DNA of 34,818 nt from LH-M37 sp032251315 (GTDB taxonomy: Bacteria; Pseudomonadota; Gammaproteobacteria; SZUA-229): positions 1 through 34,818 of the forward strand of contig JAVVEE010000021.1 of assembly GCA_032251315.1 (NCBI GenBank). The letters are read 5' to 3'. This document shows, one piece after another, positions 24,570-32,782 of the stretch. The notes below the pieces were generated by a model that worked only from the letters and a program-made list of their open reading frames with translations, had not been told where the DNA came from and did no database searches. The first letter of the stretch is position 1, and every line of letters begins with the position of its first letter. A program made the translations under genes and the position numbers.

Positions 24570-26483
24570 ATGTCGAAGCTTAATCGCCGAGATTTTCTAA
24601 AACTACTGGGTATTACTAGCGTGGCAGGTTCAATGCCAATGCTTTATGGCTGTTCCAGAGAGGGCAGCATGCCCGCTATCAGCGAAGATTTCTACAAGGT
24701 GCCGATGAGAGGCAACGTGCGACTTTTACACATCACCGATGTGCATGGACAACTCAATCCGGTCTATTTCCGCGAACCCAACGTCAACCTCGGCGTGGGC
24801 GAAGCCTATGGCCGCCCTCCTCATATCGTCGGCAAGAAATTCCTGGAAGAGATGAAGTTTAAGCCGGGAACACCTGAAGCCTATGCCTACACCTATCTTG
24901 ATTTTGAAAAGGGTGCAGAAAAATATGGCCGCATGGGCGGTTTTGCACACATTAAAACCCTGCTCAATAGTTTGCGCGAAGAAGCCGGTGATCGAGGCAA
25001 TACCTTGACTCTGGATGGTGGTGATCTGTGGCAGGGTTCCGGCACCTCACTGTGGACACGCGGTGTTGACATGGTCGAAGCCTCTAACATTCTCGGTGTC
25101 GACGTGATGGTCGGCCACTGGGAATTCACCTACAAAGAAAACGAAGTGCTTAGTAATGTTGCACTTTTCAAAGGCGACTTCATCGGCCAGAACGTCAGAG
25201 TCAAAGAGGCGTCCCTGTTCATGGGTGATTACGAGGAGATGGTCGAACGCTATGATGGCACCGGTCTCTACGATGAAGATACAGGTCACGCCTTTAGACC
25301 CTATGTCATCAAAAATGTCGGCGGTTCACGCATTGCTGTCATTGGTCAGGCCTTCCCGCGTACTACAAATGCACATCCAAGTGAGTTCTTCCCGGACTGG
25401 TCTTTTGGTTTACGTGAAGACGATATGATCAAACTGGTTAAAGAAATTCGTAAAAATGAAAATCCTGATGCTATCGTTCTGCTTTCACACAATGGTATGG
25501 ATGTGGATATAAAAATGGCCGAACGCGTACCCGGTCTGAATGCCGTTTTTGGCGGACATACTCACGATGGTATTCCCCAGCCACTCAAAATTAAAAATGT
25601 TGAGGGCAACACCTGTTGGGTGACGAATGCCGGTTCAAATGGCAAGTTTGTGGGCGTTATGGATTTTGATATTCAGGACGGCGAAGTTAAAGACATGCAT
25701 TATCAAATGCTACCTGTTTTTGAAGATGCTCTGGCCGCCGATAAAGAAATGCAGGCTTATATTGACCAGATGCGCAACCAGAAATACGACGAGAACATTG
25801 TTGAAAGTCGCGTCAATGCTAATTTTTATAATGAGATTCGTCTGGGACGAACCTTCAAGGAAATTCTTGATGAAAAGCTGGCTATTGCTGATCGTACACT
25901 CTACCGTCGCGGTAATTTCATGGGTACCTGGGATCAGGTATTGTGTAATGCCCTGCGCTGGGAATACAAAGCTGATATTGCCATGTCGGCCGGCGTCCGT
26001 TGGGGCACCACCACTCTCGAAGGCGACTGGATCACCATGGAAGATGTGATGACGCAATGCGCCCTCACCTATGGCGAGACTTATGTTTCTGAAATGAAAG
26101 GCTCTGCAATCCACAATATTCTCGAACAAGTTGCAGATAACCTGTTTGATCCGGACCCGTATCTACAGTCCGGCGGCGACATGGTACGTGTAGGCGGGCT
26201 TGATTATACAATCGACCCTACCAAAAAGCTTAATGAACGTATTACTAACCTCAGACTCGATAATGGTGAAGCGTTGGAGGATGATAAAACCTATACTGTC
26301 ACCGGCTGGGCGGTAGTCAACCGCACTCCGGATGGTCGTCTGATGTGGGATATAGTGCACGATTATATTCTTGCCAACAAAGACAAAGACCATGTACTGC
26401 GTCTTGAGAAGATAAACTACCCTGAACTGGTAGGTGTTTCGGACAACCCCGGCATTGCTGATTACGCCGGCAAAGTCAGTTAG
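24570..26483 (+). CDS. soxB: Thiosulfohydrolase SoxB
   Basis: SoxB hydrolyses the sulfate group from SoxYZ-bound thiosulfonate in periplasmic thiosulfate oxidation, using two manganese ions. The 637-aa protein has a twin-arginine signal (NRRDFLKLLG, residues 5-14). Metallophosphoesterase-type motifs are present: HITDVHGQL, TLDGGDLWQGSG, VGHWEFTY, LLSHNGMDVD and GGHTHDGIP. The nucleotidase-like C-terminal domain has GTWDQVLCNAL, RWGTTTL and QSGGDMVRVGG. These match SoxB rather than general 5'-nucleotidases. The start has AGGAG 8 nt upstream. It is the only clear plus-strand protein gene in the core block. No soxXYZA or soxCD is beside it, as in other gammaproteobacteria with dispersed sox genes. 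Its stop overlaps the convergent msrQ end by 8 bp. Confidence 0.93.
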   Translation: MSKLNRRDFLKLLGITSVAGSMPMLYGCSREGSMPAISEDFYKVPMRGNVRLLHITDVHGQLNPVYFREPNVNLGVGEAYGRPPHIVGKKFLEEMKFKPGTPEAYAYTYLDFEKGAEKYGRMGGFAHIKTLLNSLREEAGDRGNTLTLDGGDLWQGSGTSLWTRGVDMVEASNILGVDVMVGHWEFTYKENEVLSNVALFKGDFIGQNVRVKEASLFMGDYEEMVERYDGTGLYDEDTGHAFRPYVIKNVGGSRIAVIGQAFPRTTNAHPSEFFPDWSFGLREDDMIKLVKEIRKNENPDAIVLLSHNGMDVDIKMAERVPGLNAVFGGHTHDGIPQPLKIKNVEGNTCWVTNAGSNGKFVGVMDFDIQDGEVKDMHYQMLPVFEDALAADKEMQAYIDQMRNQKYDENIVESRVNANFYNEIRLGRTFKEILDEKLAIADRTLYRRGNFMGTWDQVLCNALRWEYKADIAMSAGVRWGTTTLEGDWITMEDVMTQCALTYGETYVSEMKGSAIHNILEQVADNLFDPDPYLQSGGDMVRVGGLDYTIDPTKKLNERITNLRLDNGEALEDDKTYTVTGWAVVNRTPDGRLMWDIVHDYILANKDKDHVLRLEKINYPELVGVSDNPGIADYAGKVS

Positions 26484-27114
26484 ATGATGTTCGGCAATTC
26501 CTGTCTTCGACAGGCGTTGCCGATTTTCTTTGCTGATAGGCCCGATAAGAAAGCAAAACCAGTAAAATCGCACTGTAAATGAATGGCTGAAGATAATCCG
26601 CCTTCACCAGCCAGATAAAGTGCAACACTCCCAGTACAGCGATTACATAAATAAGTTTATGTAATTTTACCCAGTTCTTTTTAAGTCTCCGCATCATCAT
26701 TTTATTCGACGTTAATGCCAGCGGAATCAGCATCACAAATGCTGCAAAACCGACCGTAATGAAGGGACGCTCGATAATATCCTTAACAATCTCCGCCCAG
26801 TCGAAATACTGCTCGAACCAGATGTAAGTAATAAAATGCAGCGTCGCATAAAAGAAGGCAAACAGCCCGAGCATACGCCTGAATTTTATCAGCCAGGTTA
26901 ACTTCAAGATCTGGCGAGCGGGAGTTACCAATAAAGTAATCAGCAGAAAACGCAGCGTCCACTCACCCGTTTCGTGTGTCATAGCCTCGACCGGGTTTGC
27001 GCCCAGCGTGTCGTTAATCAAGCCTACTATCAGCATCACCAGTGGCAACAGACAGGCGATGAATACAGCAGGCTTGATCACAAAACGAACTGTTTTATCG
27101 GAGGGTGTTTGCAT
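26476..27114 (-). CDS. msrQ: Heme-binding membrane subunit MsrQ
   Basis: MsrQ (YedZ) is a b-type heme membrane protein that passes electrons to MsrP for repair of oxidised methionine in the periplasm. The 212-aa protein has about six membrane segments typical of the ferric-reductase-like family. Heme-ligand candidates are the His in FYATLHFITY, in KLHKLIYVIA and in LHFIWLVKADY. I use the ATG at 27112-27114; the preceding codon is a TTG. It follows msrP across a 68-nt gap with heptamer repeats, and its end overlaps the convergent soxB by 8 bp. Confidence 0.92.
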   Translation of the reverse strand: MQTPSDKTVRFVIKPAVFIACLLPLVMLIVGLINDTLGANPVEAMTHETGEWTLRFLLITLLVTPARQILKLTWLIKFRRMLGLFAFFYATLHFITYIWFEQYFDWAEIVKDIIERPFITVGFAAFVMLIPLALTSNKMMMRRLKKNWVKLHKLIYVIAVLGVLHFIWLVKADYLQPFIYSAILLVLLSYRAYQQRKSATPVEDRNCRTSSN

Positions 27115-27151
27115 CAAAGCGTTCGCTGGTGGTTAAGTGTTTTCGTTTTTT

Positions 27152-27181
27152 CTGCCAACTGCCAACTAATAACTGCCAACT
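27152..27181. repeat. Heptamer repeat array between msrP and msrQ
   Basis: Four in-phase 7-bp units lie at 27152-27179: CTGCCAA, CTGCCAA, CTAATAA, CTGCCAA, followed by CTTTTTTT. It sits in the otherwise short msrP-msrQ gap. Confidence 0.75.
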
Positions 27182-27185
27182 TTTT

Positions 27186-28136
27186 TTAAAAGTTTTTAGT
27201 CAAATCCATACCGGTATAAAGTTGCGCCACCTGCTCGCCGTAACCATTAAACATTGCTGTTTTTTGCTTGGGCTTCCAGAACGGTTCGCCAATGCGGCGT
27301 TCGCTTTTCTGGCTCCAGCGCGGATGATCGACTTCAGGATTCACATTGGCATAAAAGCCATATTCGTCTGGCGCAAGTTCATTCCAGGTGGTTTCGGGGC
27401 GAGTTTCGCTAAAGCGGATTTTGACGATGGACTTAATGCTTTTGAAGCCGTACTTCCACGGCACCACCAGGCGAATCGGCGCACCGTTCTGGTTGGGCAG
27501 CACATCCCCGTACAAACCCACCGCCATAATGGGCAGCGGGTTCATCGCCTCATCAATGCGCAAACCTTCCACATAAGGCCAGTTGAGCACCCGCCGCGCC
27601 TGTCCCGGAAAACGCGACTTATCCAGCAAGGTAGTGAATTCAACATATTTGGCTTTCGAATTCGGCTCGAAGGTTTTCAGCATCTCCGCCAGTGAAAAAC
27701 CCACCCACGGAATTACCATCGACCAGCCCTCGACACAGCGCAGTCGATAAATATACTCCTGCAAAGCATAAGGTTTGATGAAGTCCTCCAGATCAAACAC
27801 GCCTGCTTTGTTGCACTCCCCTTCCACCGCAATGCTCCACGGCCGGGGATTGAATGCATCCGCGTTTTTGGCCGGGTCTGTTTTACTGGTGCCCAGTTCG
27901 TAAAAATTGTTATAGCTGGTGATGTCTTCAAAGGAGGTTAATTTATCGTCGGCGCTGTATGGAGCCTGTGCCAGATCCGGCCAGCGCTTCGCCCATGCCG
28001 GCAATATGGCATCAGCCGTTATCAGCAGACTACTGGCAAATGCCTGCTGCATAAATCGACGCCGATTCATGTAGACCGATTTGGGGGTAATGTCTGATGA
28101 CTTTATGTCAGAAGTGCTTTTTATGATTATGGACAT
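27186..28136 (-). CDS. msrP: Periplasmic methionine sulfoxide reductase MsrP (molybdopterin)
   Basis: MsrP (YedY) is a molybdenum-cofactor enzyme that reduces methionine sulfoxide in periplasmic proteins, with electrons from MsrQ. The 316-aa protein has a Tat signal (NRRRFMQQAFASSLL near 24-38). The molybdenum-ligand Cys is in YRLRCVEGWSMVIPW, with the cofactor-binding stretches PNQNGAPIRLVVPWKYGFKS and GFYANVNPEVDHPRW. The upstream ATG used here has AGGAGA 5 nt before it and gives the family leader (SSDITPKSVYMNRRR), as in E. coli. It is followed by msrQ. Confidence 0.95.
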   Translation of the reverse strand: MSIIIKSTSDIKSSDITPKSVYMNRRRFMQQAFASSLLITADAILPAWAKRWPDLAQAPYSADDKLTSFEDITSYNNFYELGTSKTDPAKNADAFNPRPWSIAVEGECNKAGVFDLEDFIKPYALQEYIYRLRCVEGWSMVIPWVGFSLAEMLKTFEPNSKAKYVEFTTLLDKSRFPGQARRVLNWPYVEGLRIDEAMNPLPIMAVGLYGDVLPNQNGAPIRLVVPWKYGFKSIKSIVKIRFSETRPETTWNELAPDEYGFYANVNPEVDHPRWSQKSERRIGEPFWKPKQKTAMFNGYGEQVAQLYTGMDLTKNF

Positions 28137-28201
28137 ACTATCTCCTGTTGTTCAGGAAGAGACAATAGCAGACTGGATTGGTTCTATGAAGATGAAGCTA
28201 A

Positions 28202-28220
28202 CGCCTGAAATGATCAGGCG
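28202..28220. other. Stem-loop upstream of msrP
   Basis: CGCCTGA (28202-28208) and TCAGGCG (28214-28220) form a perfect 7-bp stem with a 5-nt loop in the 160-nt gap between purL and msrP. It may act in the msrP leader or be part of a dispersed repeat. No T-run follows. Confidence 0.35.
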
Positions 28221-28268
28221 GGTTATCCCTATTCCATCCGAGGAAGTTTTTATAATTATTTAAACCGC

Positions 28269-28292
28269 GTGGGCTCAAAAAACGTGCCCACC
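28269..28292. repeat. REP-like palindrome after purL
   Basis: GTGGGC and GCCCAC (about 28269-28274 and 28286-28291) flank an A-rich loop, just past the purL stop. On the minus strand the loop is TTTTTT, so this is not a regular terminator. The shape resembles small dispersed intergenic palindromes. Only one copy is in this window. Confidence 0.4.
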
Positions 28293-28296
28293 CTGC

Positions 28297-31200
28297 CTAA
28301 CCCACCCAGACCCGTGCATTTCTGAACATGCGCATCCACGGGGAATCTTCATCCCACTCTGCCGGGTGCCACGAATTCTGTACGCTGCGGAAGACGCGTT
28401 CGGGGTGCGGCATCATGATGGAAACGCGGCCATCATTCGTGGTGAAGCCGGTCAGGCCTTCGGGGGAACCGTTCGGATTGAGCGGATACTGTTCGGTAGC
28501 GGCGCCATTATGATCGACATAACGCAACATCGCCTGCGCCTGTTTGCGTTGCTCTAACGATTCATATTCCGCCAGACCTTCGCCGTGGGCAACGGCTATC
28601 GGCATGCGTGAACCGGCCATGCCAGCCAGCAGAATCGAGGGCGACTGCATCACTTCGACCAGGCTGAAACGGCCTTCAAACTGCTCGGACTGATTGCGCA
28701 CAAAGTGCGGCCAGTGTTCGGCACCGGGGATCAGTTCCTTGATATTCGCCATCATCTGGCAACCGTTACATACACCCAGACTGAAGGTGTCTTCACGATT
28801 GAAATATTCGCTGAAGACATCACGAGCGCGGGCGTTGAACAGAATGGTTTTGGCCCAGCCTTCACCGGCGCCGAGCACGTCACCGTAGGAGAAACCGCCG
28901 CAGGCGACCAGTCCTTTGAAATCATCAAGACTTAAGTTCTTATTGATGATGTCACTCATGTGCACATCAACAGCATCGAAACCGGCGCGGTCAAACGCGG
29001 CGGCCATTTCGATCTGGCCGTTGACGCCCTGCTCGCGCAGGACTGCAATTTTCGGCCGCGCGCCGCTGTTGATCATCGGTGCCGCGATATTCTCATTGGC
29101 ATCAAAGGTAAGCGAGACATTAATACCGGCATCCTCAATACTGATGCCATCAAATTCCTGCTGCGCGCAATCGGAATTGTCGCGAATCGACTGAATCCGG
29201 TAACTGGTTTCGCTCCAGGTTTTTTGCAGGGTGATTAAATCGGAGGCAAACACGGTTTCACCATTGCGGCTGAAACGAATACTGCCATCCGTTGAAATCG
29301 TACCGATGCGATGGCTGCATGCTTTCAGCCCGTAGCGTTCCAGCAGCGCTTCCACTTCAGCAAGGTTTTCGCTGGCAACCTGAATCACGCCGCCGAGCTC
29401 TTCGTTGAACAGGGTTGCAACGTTATCGTCGGCCAACGTATCGAGTTTGATATCCAGCCCGCAGTGACCGGCGAACGCCATTTCAGACAGACAGGCAAAC
29501 AGGCCGCCGTCAGAGCGATCGTGCCAGGCCAGTAATTTATCTTCATCATTCAGTCGTTGAATAGCCGCAAAGAACATTTTGAACTGTTCAGTGTCGTCGA
29601 GATCGGGTGGCACATCGCCAATCTGTTTGCAGGTTTGCGCCAGCGCGGATGCGCCCAGACGATTTTTACCGTTACCCAGATCAATCAGGATCAGCTCGCT
29701 GTCACCGGCATCGGTGACCAGCTGCGGCGTTAAAGTTTTGCGCACATCGTTTACGGTGGAAAATGCGGTAATGATTAGCGACAGCGGCGCGGTGACCGCA
29801 CGCTGCTCGCCCGCCTCTTCCCAGACGGTTTTCATCGACATGGAATCCTTGCCCACCGGAATGGTTAAACCCAGTTTGGGACAGATATCCATGCCCACGG
29901 TTTTCACGGTTTCGTACAGGCGCGCGTCTTCACCGGGATGCCCGGCCGGGGCCATCCAGTTGGCGGAAAGCTTGATGTCGGAAAGATTTTCGATCGGCGC
30001 GGCCATGATATTGGTGATAGCCTCGGCAATCGCCATGCGACCGGAAGCCGGCGCATCCAGCAGCGCGACCGGCGTGCGTTCACCCATGGCCATGGCTTCA
30101 CCGACATAATCTTCAAATGAAGAAGTCGTCACCGCCACGTCGGCCACCGGCACCTGCCATGGGCCGACCATCTGGTCACGCGCTACCATGCCGGTAATGC
30201 TGCGATCACCAATGGTGATCAGAAACGATTTGCCGGCCACCGAGGGCAGGCGCAGTACGTTAAATGCCGCTTCGTTGATATCAATATTGTGGATCTCGAA
30301 CGCTCTTTGATTGATGCGCACGGTTTTGACATCACGCAGCATTTTGGGCGGTTTGCCGAGCAATACATCCAGCGGCATATCCACCGGATAGTTGTCAAAA
30401 TGATTATCATGCACGCGCAAATCCAGCGTTTCGGTGGTCTTGCCGAGCACCGCATAAGGGCAACGCTCGCGTTCGCACAGGGCGATGAAATCATCGAGCT
30501 TGTCGGGGTCGATGGCAATGGTATAACGCTCCTGCGATTCGTTGCACCAGATCTGCATCGGCGTCATGCCCGGCTCGTCATTGTGAATTTCACGCAGCTC
30601 GAATTCGGCGCCGCAGCCGCCATCATTAACCAGCTCCGGCAAGGCGTTGGACAGACCACCGGCACCGACATCATGAATGGAAAGAATCGGGTTGTTATCG
30701 CCCTGCATCCAGCAGCTGTCGATCACCTCCTGACACCGGCGCTCCATTTCCGGATTGCCGCGCTGAACCGAGGCGAAATCGAGATTCTCCGCGCTGGTGC
30801 CGCTGGCCATGGAGGAAGCCGCGCCGCCGCCCAGGCCGATCAGCATCGCCGGGCCACCGAGCACGATGATCGGCGTGCCTACCGGCAGCGATAATTTTTC
30901 CACGTGCTGCTCGCGAATGTTGCCATAGCCGCCCGCCAGCATAATCGGCTTGTGGTAACCGCGTATCTCATCGCCTTCTACGCCGGGCACTTTTTCCTCA
31001 AAGGTGCGGAAATAACCGGCGATATTGGGCCGGCCGAACTCATTATTAAACGCCGCCGAACCAATCGGGCCTTCCAGCATGATGTCCAGTGCCGAAACGA
31101 TACGATTAGGTTTGCCGTTATCGGTTTCCCAGGGCTGGGCAAAGCCCGGAATTTTCAGGTTCGATACCGAAAAGCCGCTCAGGCCGACTTTGGGTTTGGA

Positions 31201-32181
31201 ACCGCGACCGGTCGCGCCCTCGTCGCGAATCTCCCCACCTGCGCCAGTGGCCGCGCCGGGAAACGGCGAAATCGCGGTGGGATGGTTATGGGTTTCCACC
31301 TTCATCAAAATGGCGATGTGCTCTTTCTTATAACCGTACTGCTTACTTCCGGCATCCACCATAAAACGCGGCGCGGTGTGCGAGGCCATCACCGCCGAGT
31401 TGTCGTGATAGGCACTGAGCACACCCTGAGGGTGCAGCTCGTAGGTGTTGCGAATCATGCTGAACAGTGAACGATCGCGCGTCTCACCATCGATGACCCA
31501 GTCGGCGTTAAAAATCTTGTGGCGACAATGCTCCGAGTTGGCCTGGGCGAACATCATCAGCTCGGCATCGACCGGATTGCGCTTGATCGAGGTATAAAAA
31601 TCGACCAGATAATCAATTTCATCATCCGATAGTGCCAGCCCCAGTTCGGTATTGGCGCTACGCAGCGCCTCGATGCCGCCACCGAGAATATCGACACTGC
31701 TGCCCGGCAGCGGTGACATATGCGTGAACAGAGCCTCGGCCTCGTCGTAATCGTGCAGCACCGATTCGGTCATGCGGTCATGCAAACAGTCATCAATCGC
31801 GGTCATATCGGACTCCGACAGCGTATAGCCGGCGTCACAGGCGACCACAAAGGCAATGCCGCGTTCCAGCCGCAAGATCTTGTTTAAATTGCAGTTATGG
31901 GCAATATCGGTGGCTTTCGACGACCACGGTGAAATCGTGCCTGCACGCGGTGTTACCAGAAACAAAGCGCCCTCGCACTCAACATCCTCGATGCGGGGAC
32001 CATATTGCAGCAGCTTCGCCAGAATGGAACTTTCATCCTCATTCAGCGTCTCAAAAACATCGGCAAAATGCACAAAATGCGAAGCCAAAGTGGAAACCGC
32101 CGGAACACGAGCTTTCAGCTCATCCAGAAGTTTATTTAGACGGAAATCGGAAAGTGCGGGTGACCCTTGAATATGCAGCAT
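28297..32181 (-). CDS. purL: Phosphoribosylformylglycinamidine synthase
   Basis: PurL makes formylglycinamidine ribonucleotide from FGAR, ATP and glutamine in purine synthesis. The large single-chain form has 1294 aa, essentially the E. coli length. In order it carries an N-terminal PurS-like domain, a linker, two AIRS-like halves with KVETHNHPTAISPFPGAATG, and LAGGYGNIREQHV. The C-terminal class I glutaminase has the nucleophile in GVCNGCQMM and the catalytic His/Glu in MMPHPERVFR. The ATG at 32179-32181 gives MLHIQGSPALSDFRL, matching the family, with AAGG 6 nt upstream; a start at 32229 would add an unrelated leader. It is divergent from ssrA. Confidence 0.97.
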   Translation of the reverse strand: MLHIQGSPALSDFRLNKLLDELKARVPAVSTLASHFVHFADVFETLNEDESSILAKLLQYGPRIEDVECEGALFLVTPRAGTISPWSSKATDIAHNCNLNKILRLERGIAFVVACDAGYTLSESDMTAIDDCLHDRMTESVLHDYDEAEALFTHMSPLPGSSVDILGGGIEALRSANTELGLALSDDEIDYLVDFYTSIKRNPVDAELMMFAQANSEHCRHKIFNADWVIDGETRDRSLFSMIRNTYELHPQGVLSAYHDNSAVMASHTAPRFMVDAGSKQYGYKKEHIAILMKVETHNHPTAISPFPGAATGAGGEIRDEGATGRGSKPKVGLSGFSVSNLKIPGFAQPWETDNGKPNRIVSALDIMLEGPIGSAAFNNEFGRPNIAGYFRTFEEKVPGVEGDEIRGYHKPIMLAGGYGNIREQHVEKLSLPVGTPIIVLGGPAMLIGLGGGAASSMASGTSAENLDFASVQRGNPEMERRCQEVIDSCWMQGDNNPILSIHDVGAGGLSNALPELVNDGGCGAEFELREIHNDEPGMTPMQIWCNESQERYTIAIDPDKLDDFIALCERERCPYAVLGKTTETLDLRVHDNHFDNYPVDMPLDVLLGKPPKMLRDVKTVRINQRAFEIHNIDINEAAFNVLRLPSVAGKSFLITIGDRSITGMVARDQMVGPWQVPVADVAVTTSSFEDYVGEAMAMGERTPVALLDAPASGRMAIAEAITNIMAAPIENLSDIKLSANWMAPAGHPGEDARLYETVKTVGMDICPKLGLTIPVGKDSMSMKTVWEEAGEQRAVTAPLSLIITAFSTVNDVRKTLTPQLVTDAGDSELILIDLGNGKNRLGASALAQTCKQIGDVPPDLDDTEQFKMFFAAIQRLNDEDKLLAWHDRSDGGLFACLSEMAFAGHCGLDIKLDTLADDNVATLFNEELGGVIQVASENLAEVEALLERYGLKACSHRIGTISTDGSIRFSRNGETVFASDLITLQKTWSETSYRIQSIRDNSDCAQQEFDGISIEDAGINVSLTFDANENIAAPMINSGARPKIAVLREQGVNGQIEMAAAFDRAGFDAVDVHMSDIINKNLSLDDFKGLVACGGFSYGDVLGAGEGWAKTILFNARARDVFSEYFNREDTFSLGVCNGCQMMANIKELIPGAEHWPHFVRNQSEQFEGRFSLVEVMQSPSILLAGMAGSRMPIAVAHGEGLAEYESLEQRKQAQAMLRYVDHNGAATEQYPLNPNGSPEGLTGFTTNDGRVSIMMPHPERVFRSVQNSWHPAEWDEDSPWMRMFRNARVWVG

Positions 32182-32290
32182 GATGCCTTTATATAAGTAA
32201 GTGTAAGCAAAGACGGAATGATAAAGCAAAGCAGCGCCAGATTAAACTAGAAAGAGCGATATCGAACGTGCAGCTGACTCATTCAAGGCG

Positions 32291-32296
32291 TATAAT
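32291..32296 (+). promoter_or_regulatory. Putative ssrA -10 box
   Basis: A consensus TATAAT lies 55 nt before the mature tmRNA 5' end. No good -35 is spaced 16-18 nt upstream, so the promoter call is tentative. A leader would be removed by RNase P. The rest of the purL-ssrA gap (32182-32350) shows nothing else. Confidence 0.4.
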
Positions 32297-32350
32297 CGCG
32301 CCAGAGCCTTGACCAGCTCTATAAAGAACGACAGTTCAGGTACAAAACAC

Positions 32351-32712
32351 GGGGGCGACATGGCTTCGACGTGGGTAGCGAAACCTGAGGTGCATGCAGA
32401 GGTGTGAATTTCCTCTTAAATCCAGTCACAAAAAATATAGTTGCCAACGACGACAACTACGCTTTAGCAGCTTAAACCCCTGCGTAAAGCCCTCGGCCTG
32501 ATGTGTGCTTATACGCTCAGATAACCGGGGTCGACTCATATAAGATCGCGATGAAGCATTTCCGGTGTGGATTCGTTAAAACCTATCCGGAATCGCCATC
32601 AGTCTTCCCCGCCCGTTGGGTAGCTGCTGGCTAAACTAAAGAACGGGATAAGCATGTAGAGCCGATGGCGGAGTGCTTGCGGACGCGGGTTCGATCCCCG
32701 CCGCCTCCACCA
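32351..32712 (+). ncRNA. ssrA: Transfer-messenger RNA (tmRNA)
   Basis: tmRNA rescues stalled ribosomes and tags the unfinished peptide for proteolysis. The 5' end GGGGGCGACATGGCTTCGACG and the 3' end GCGGGTTCGATCCCCGC...CCACCA form the tRNA-like part, with a 7-bp acceptor stem GGGGGCG/CGCCTCC and an encoded CCA. The tag frame (GCC at 32443, stop TAA at 32473-32475) encodes ANDDNYALAA, close to E. coli ANDENYALAA. The total of 362 nt fits a one-piece tmRNA. Its 3' end is a common integration site for islands, and accessory DNA indeed begins here. Confidence 0.97.
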
Positions 32713-32740
32713 AATAACGAAGGGTTGCCGAAAGGTAGCC
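32712..32740 (+). repeat. Putative attachment-site repeat, ssrA end copy
   Basis: This block, from the last base of tmRNA through its terminator, aligns without gaps to 34186-34214 at 23 of 29 positions. See the finding on the ssrA island. Confidence 0.55.
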
Positions 32741-32747
32741 CTTTTTT
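32720..32747 (+). terminator. ssrA terminator
   Basis: A 10-bp stem (AAGGGTTGCC at 32720-32729, GGTAGCCCTT at 32734-32743, with two G-U pairs) and a GAAA tetraloop are followed by TTTTTT, directly after tmRNA. Confidence 0.9.
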
Positions 32748-32782
32748 ATTTGTGATTGTGTGAGGGAGACGGTGTCTACCGG

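Noticed and set aside
28082..28263. Short plus-strand frame of about 60 codons opposite the start of msrP
   Set aside because: It overlaps the msrP coding start, has no ribosome-binding site, and its product shows no recognisable family.
30289..30894. Long plus-strand frames inside purL
   Set aside because: They are antisense to a full-length, well-conserved purL and have no family signature.
32182..32350. Purine riboswitch in front of purL
   Set aside because: The short leader shows no paired three-stem architecture or conserved purine-riboswitch core.
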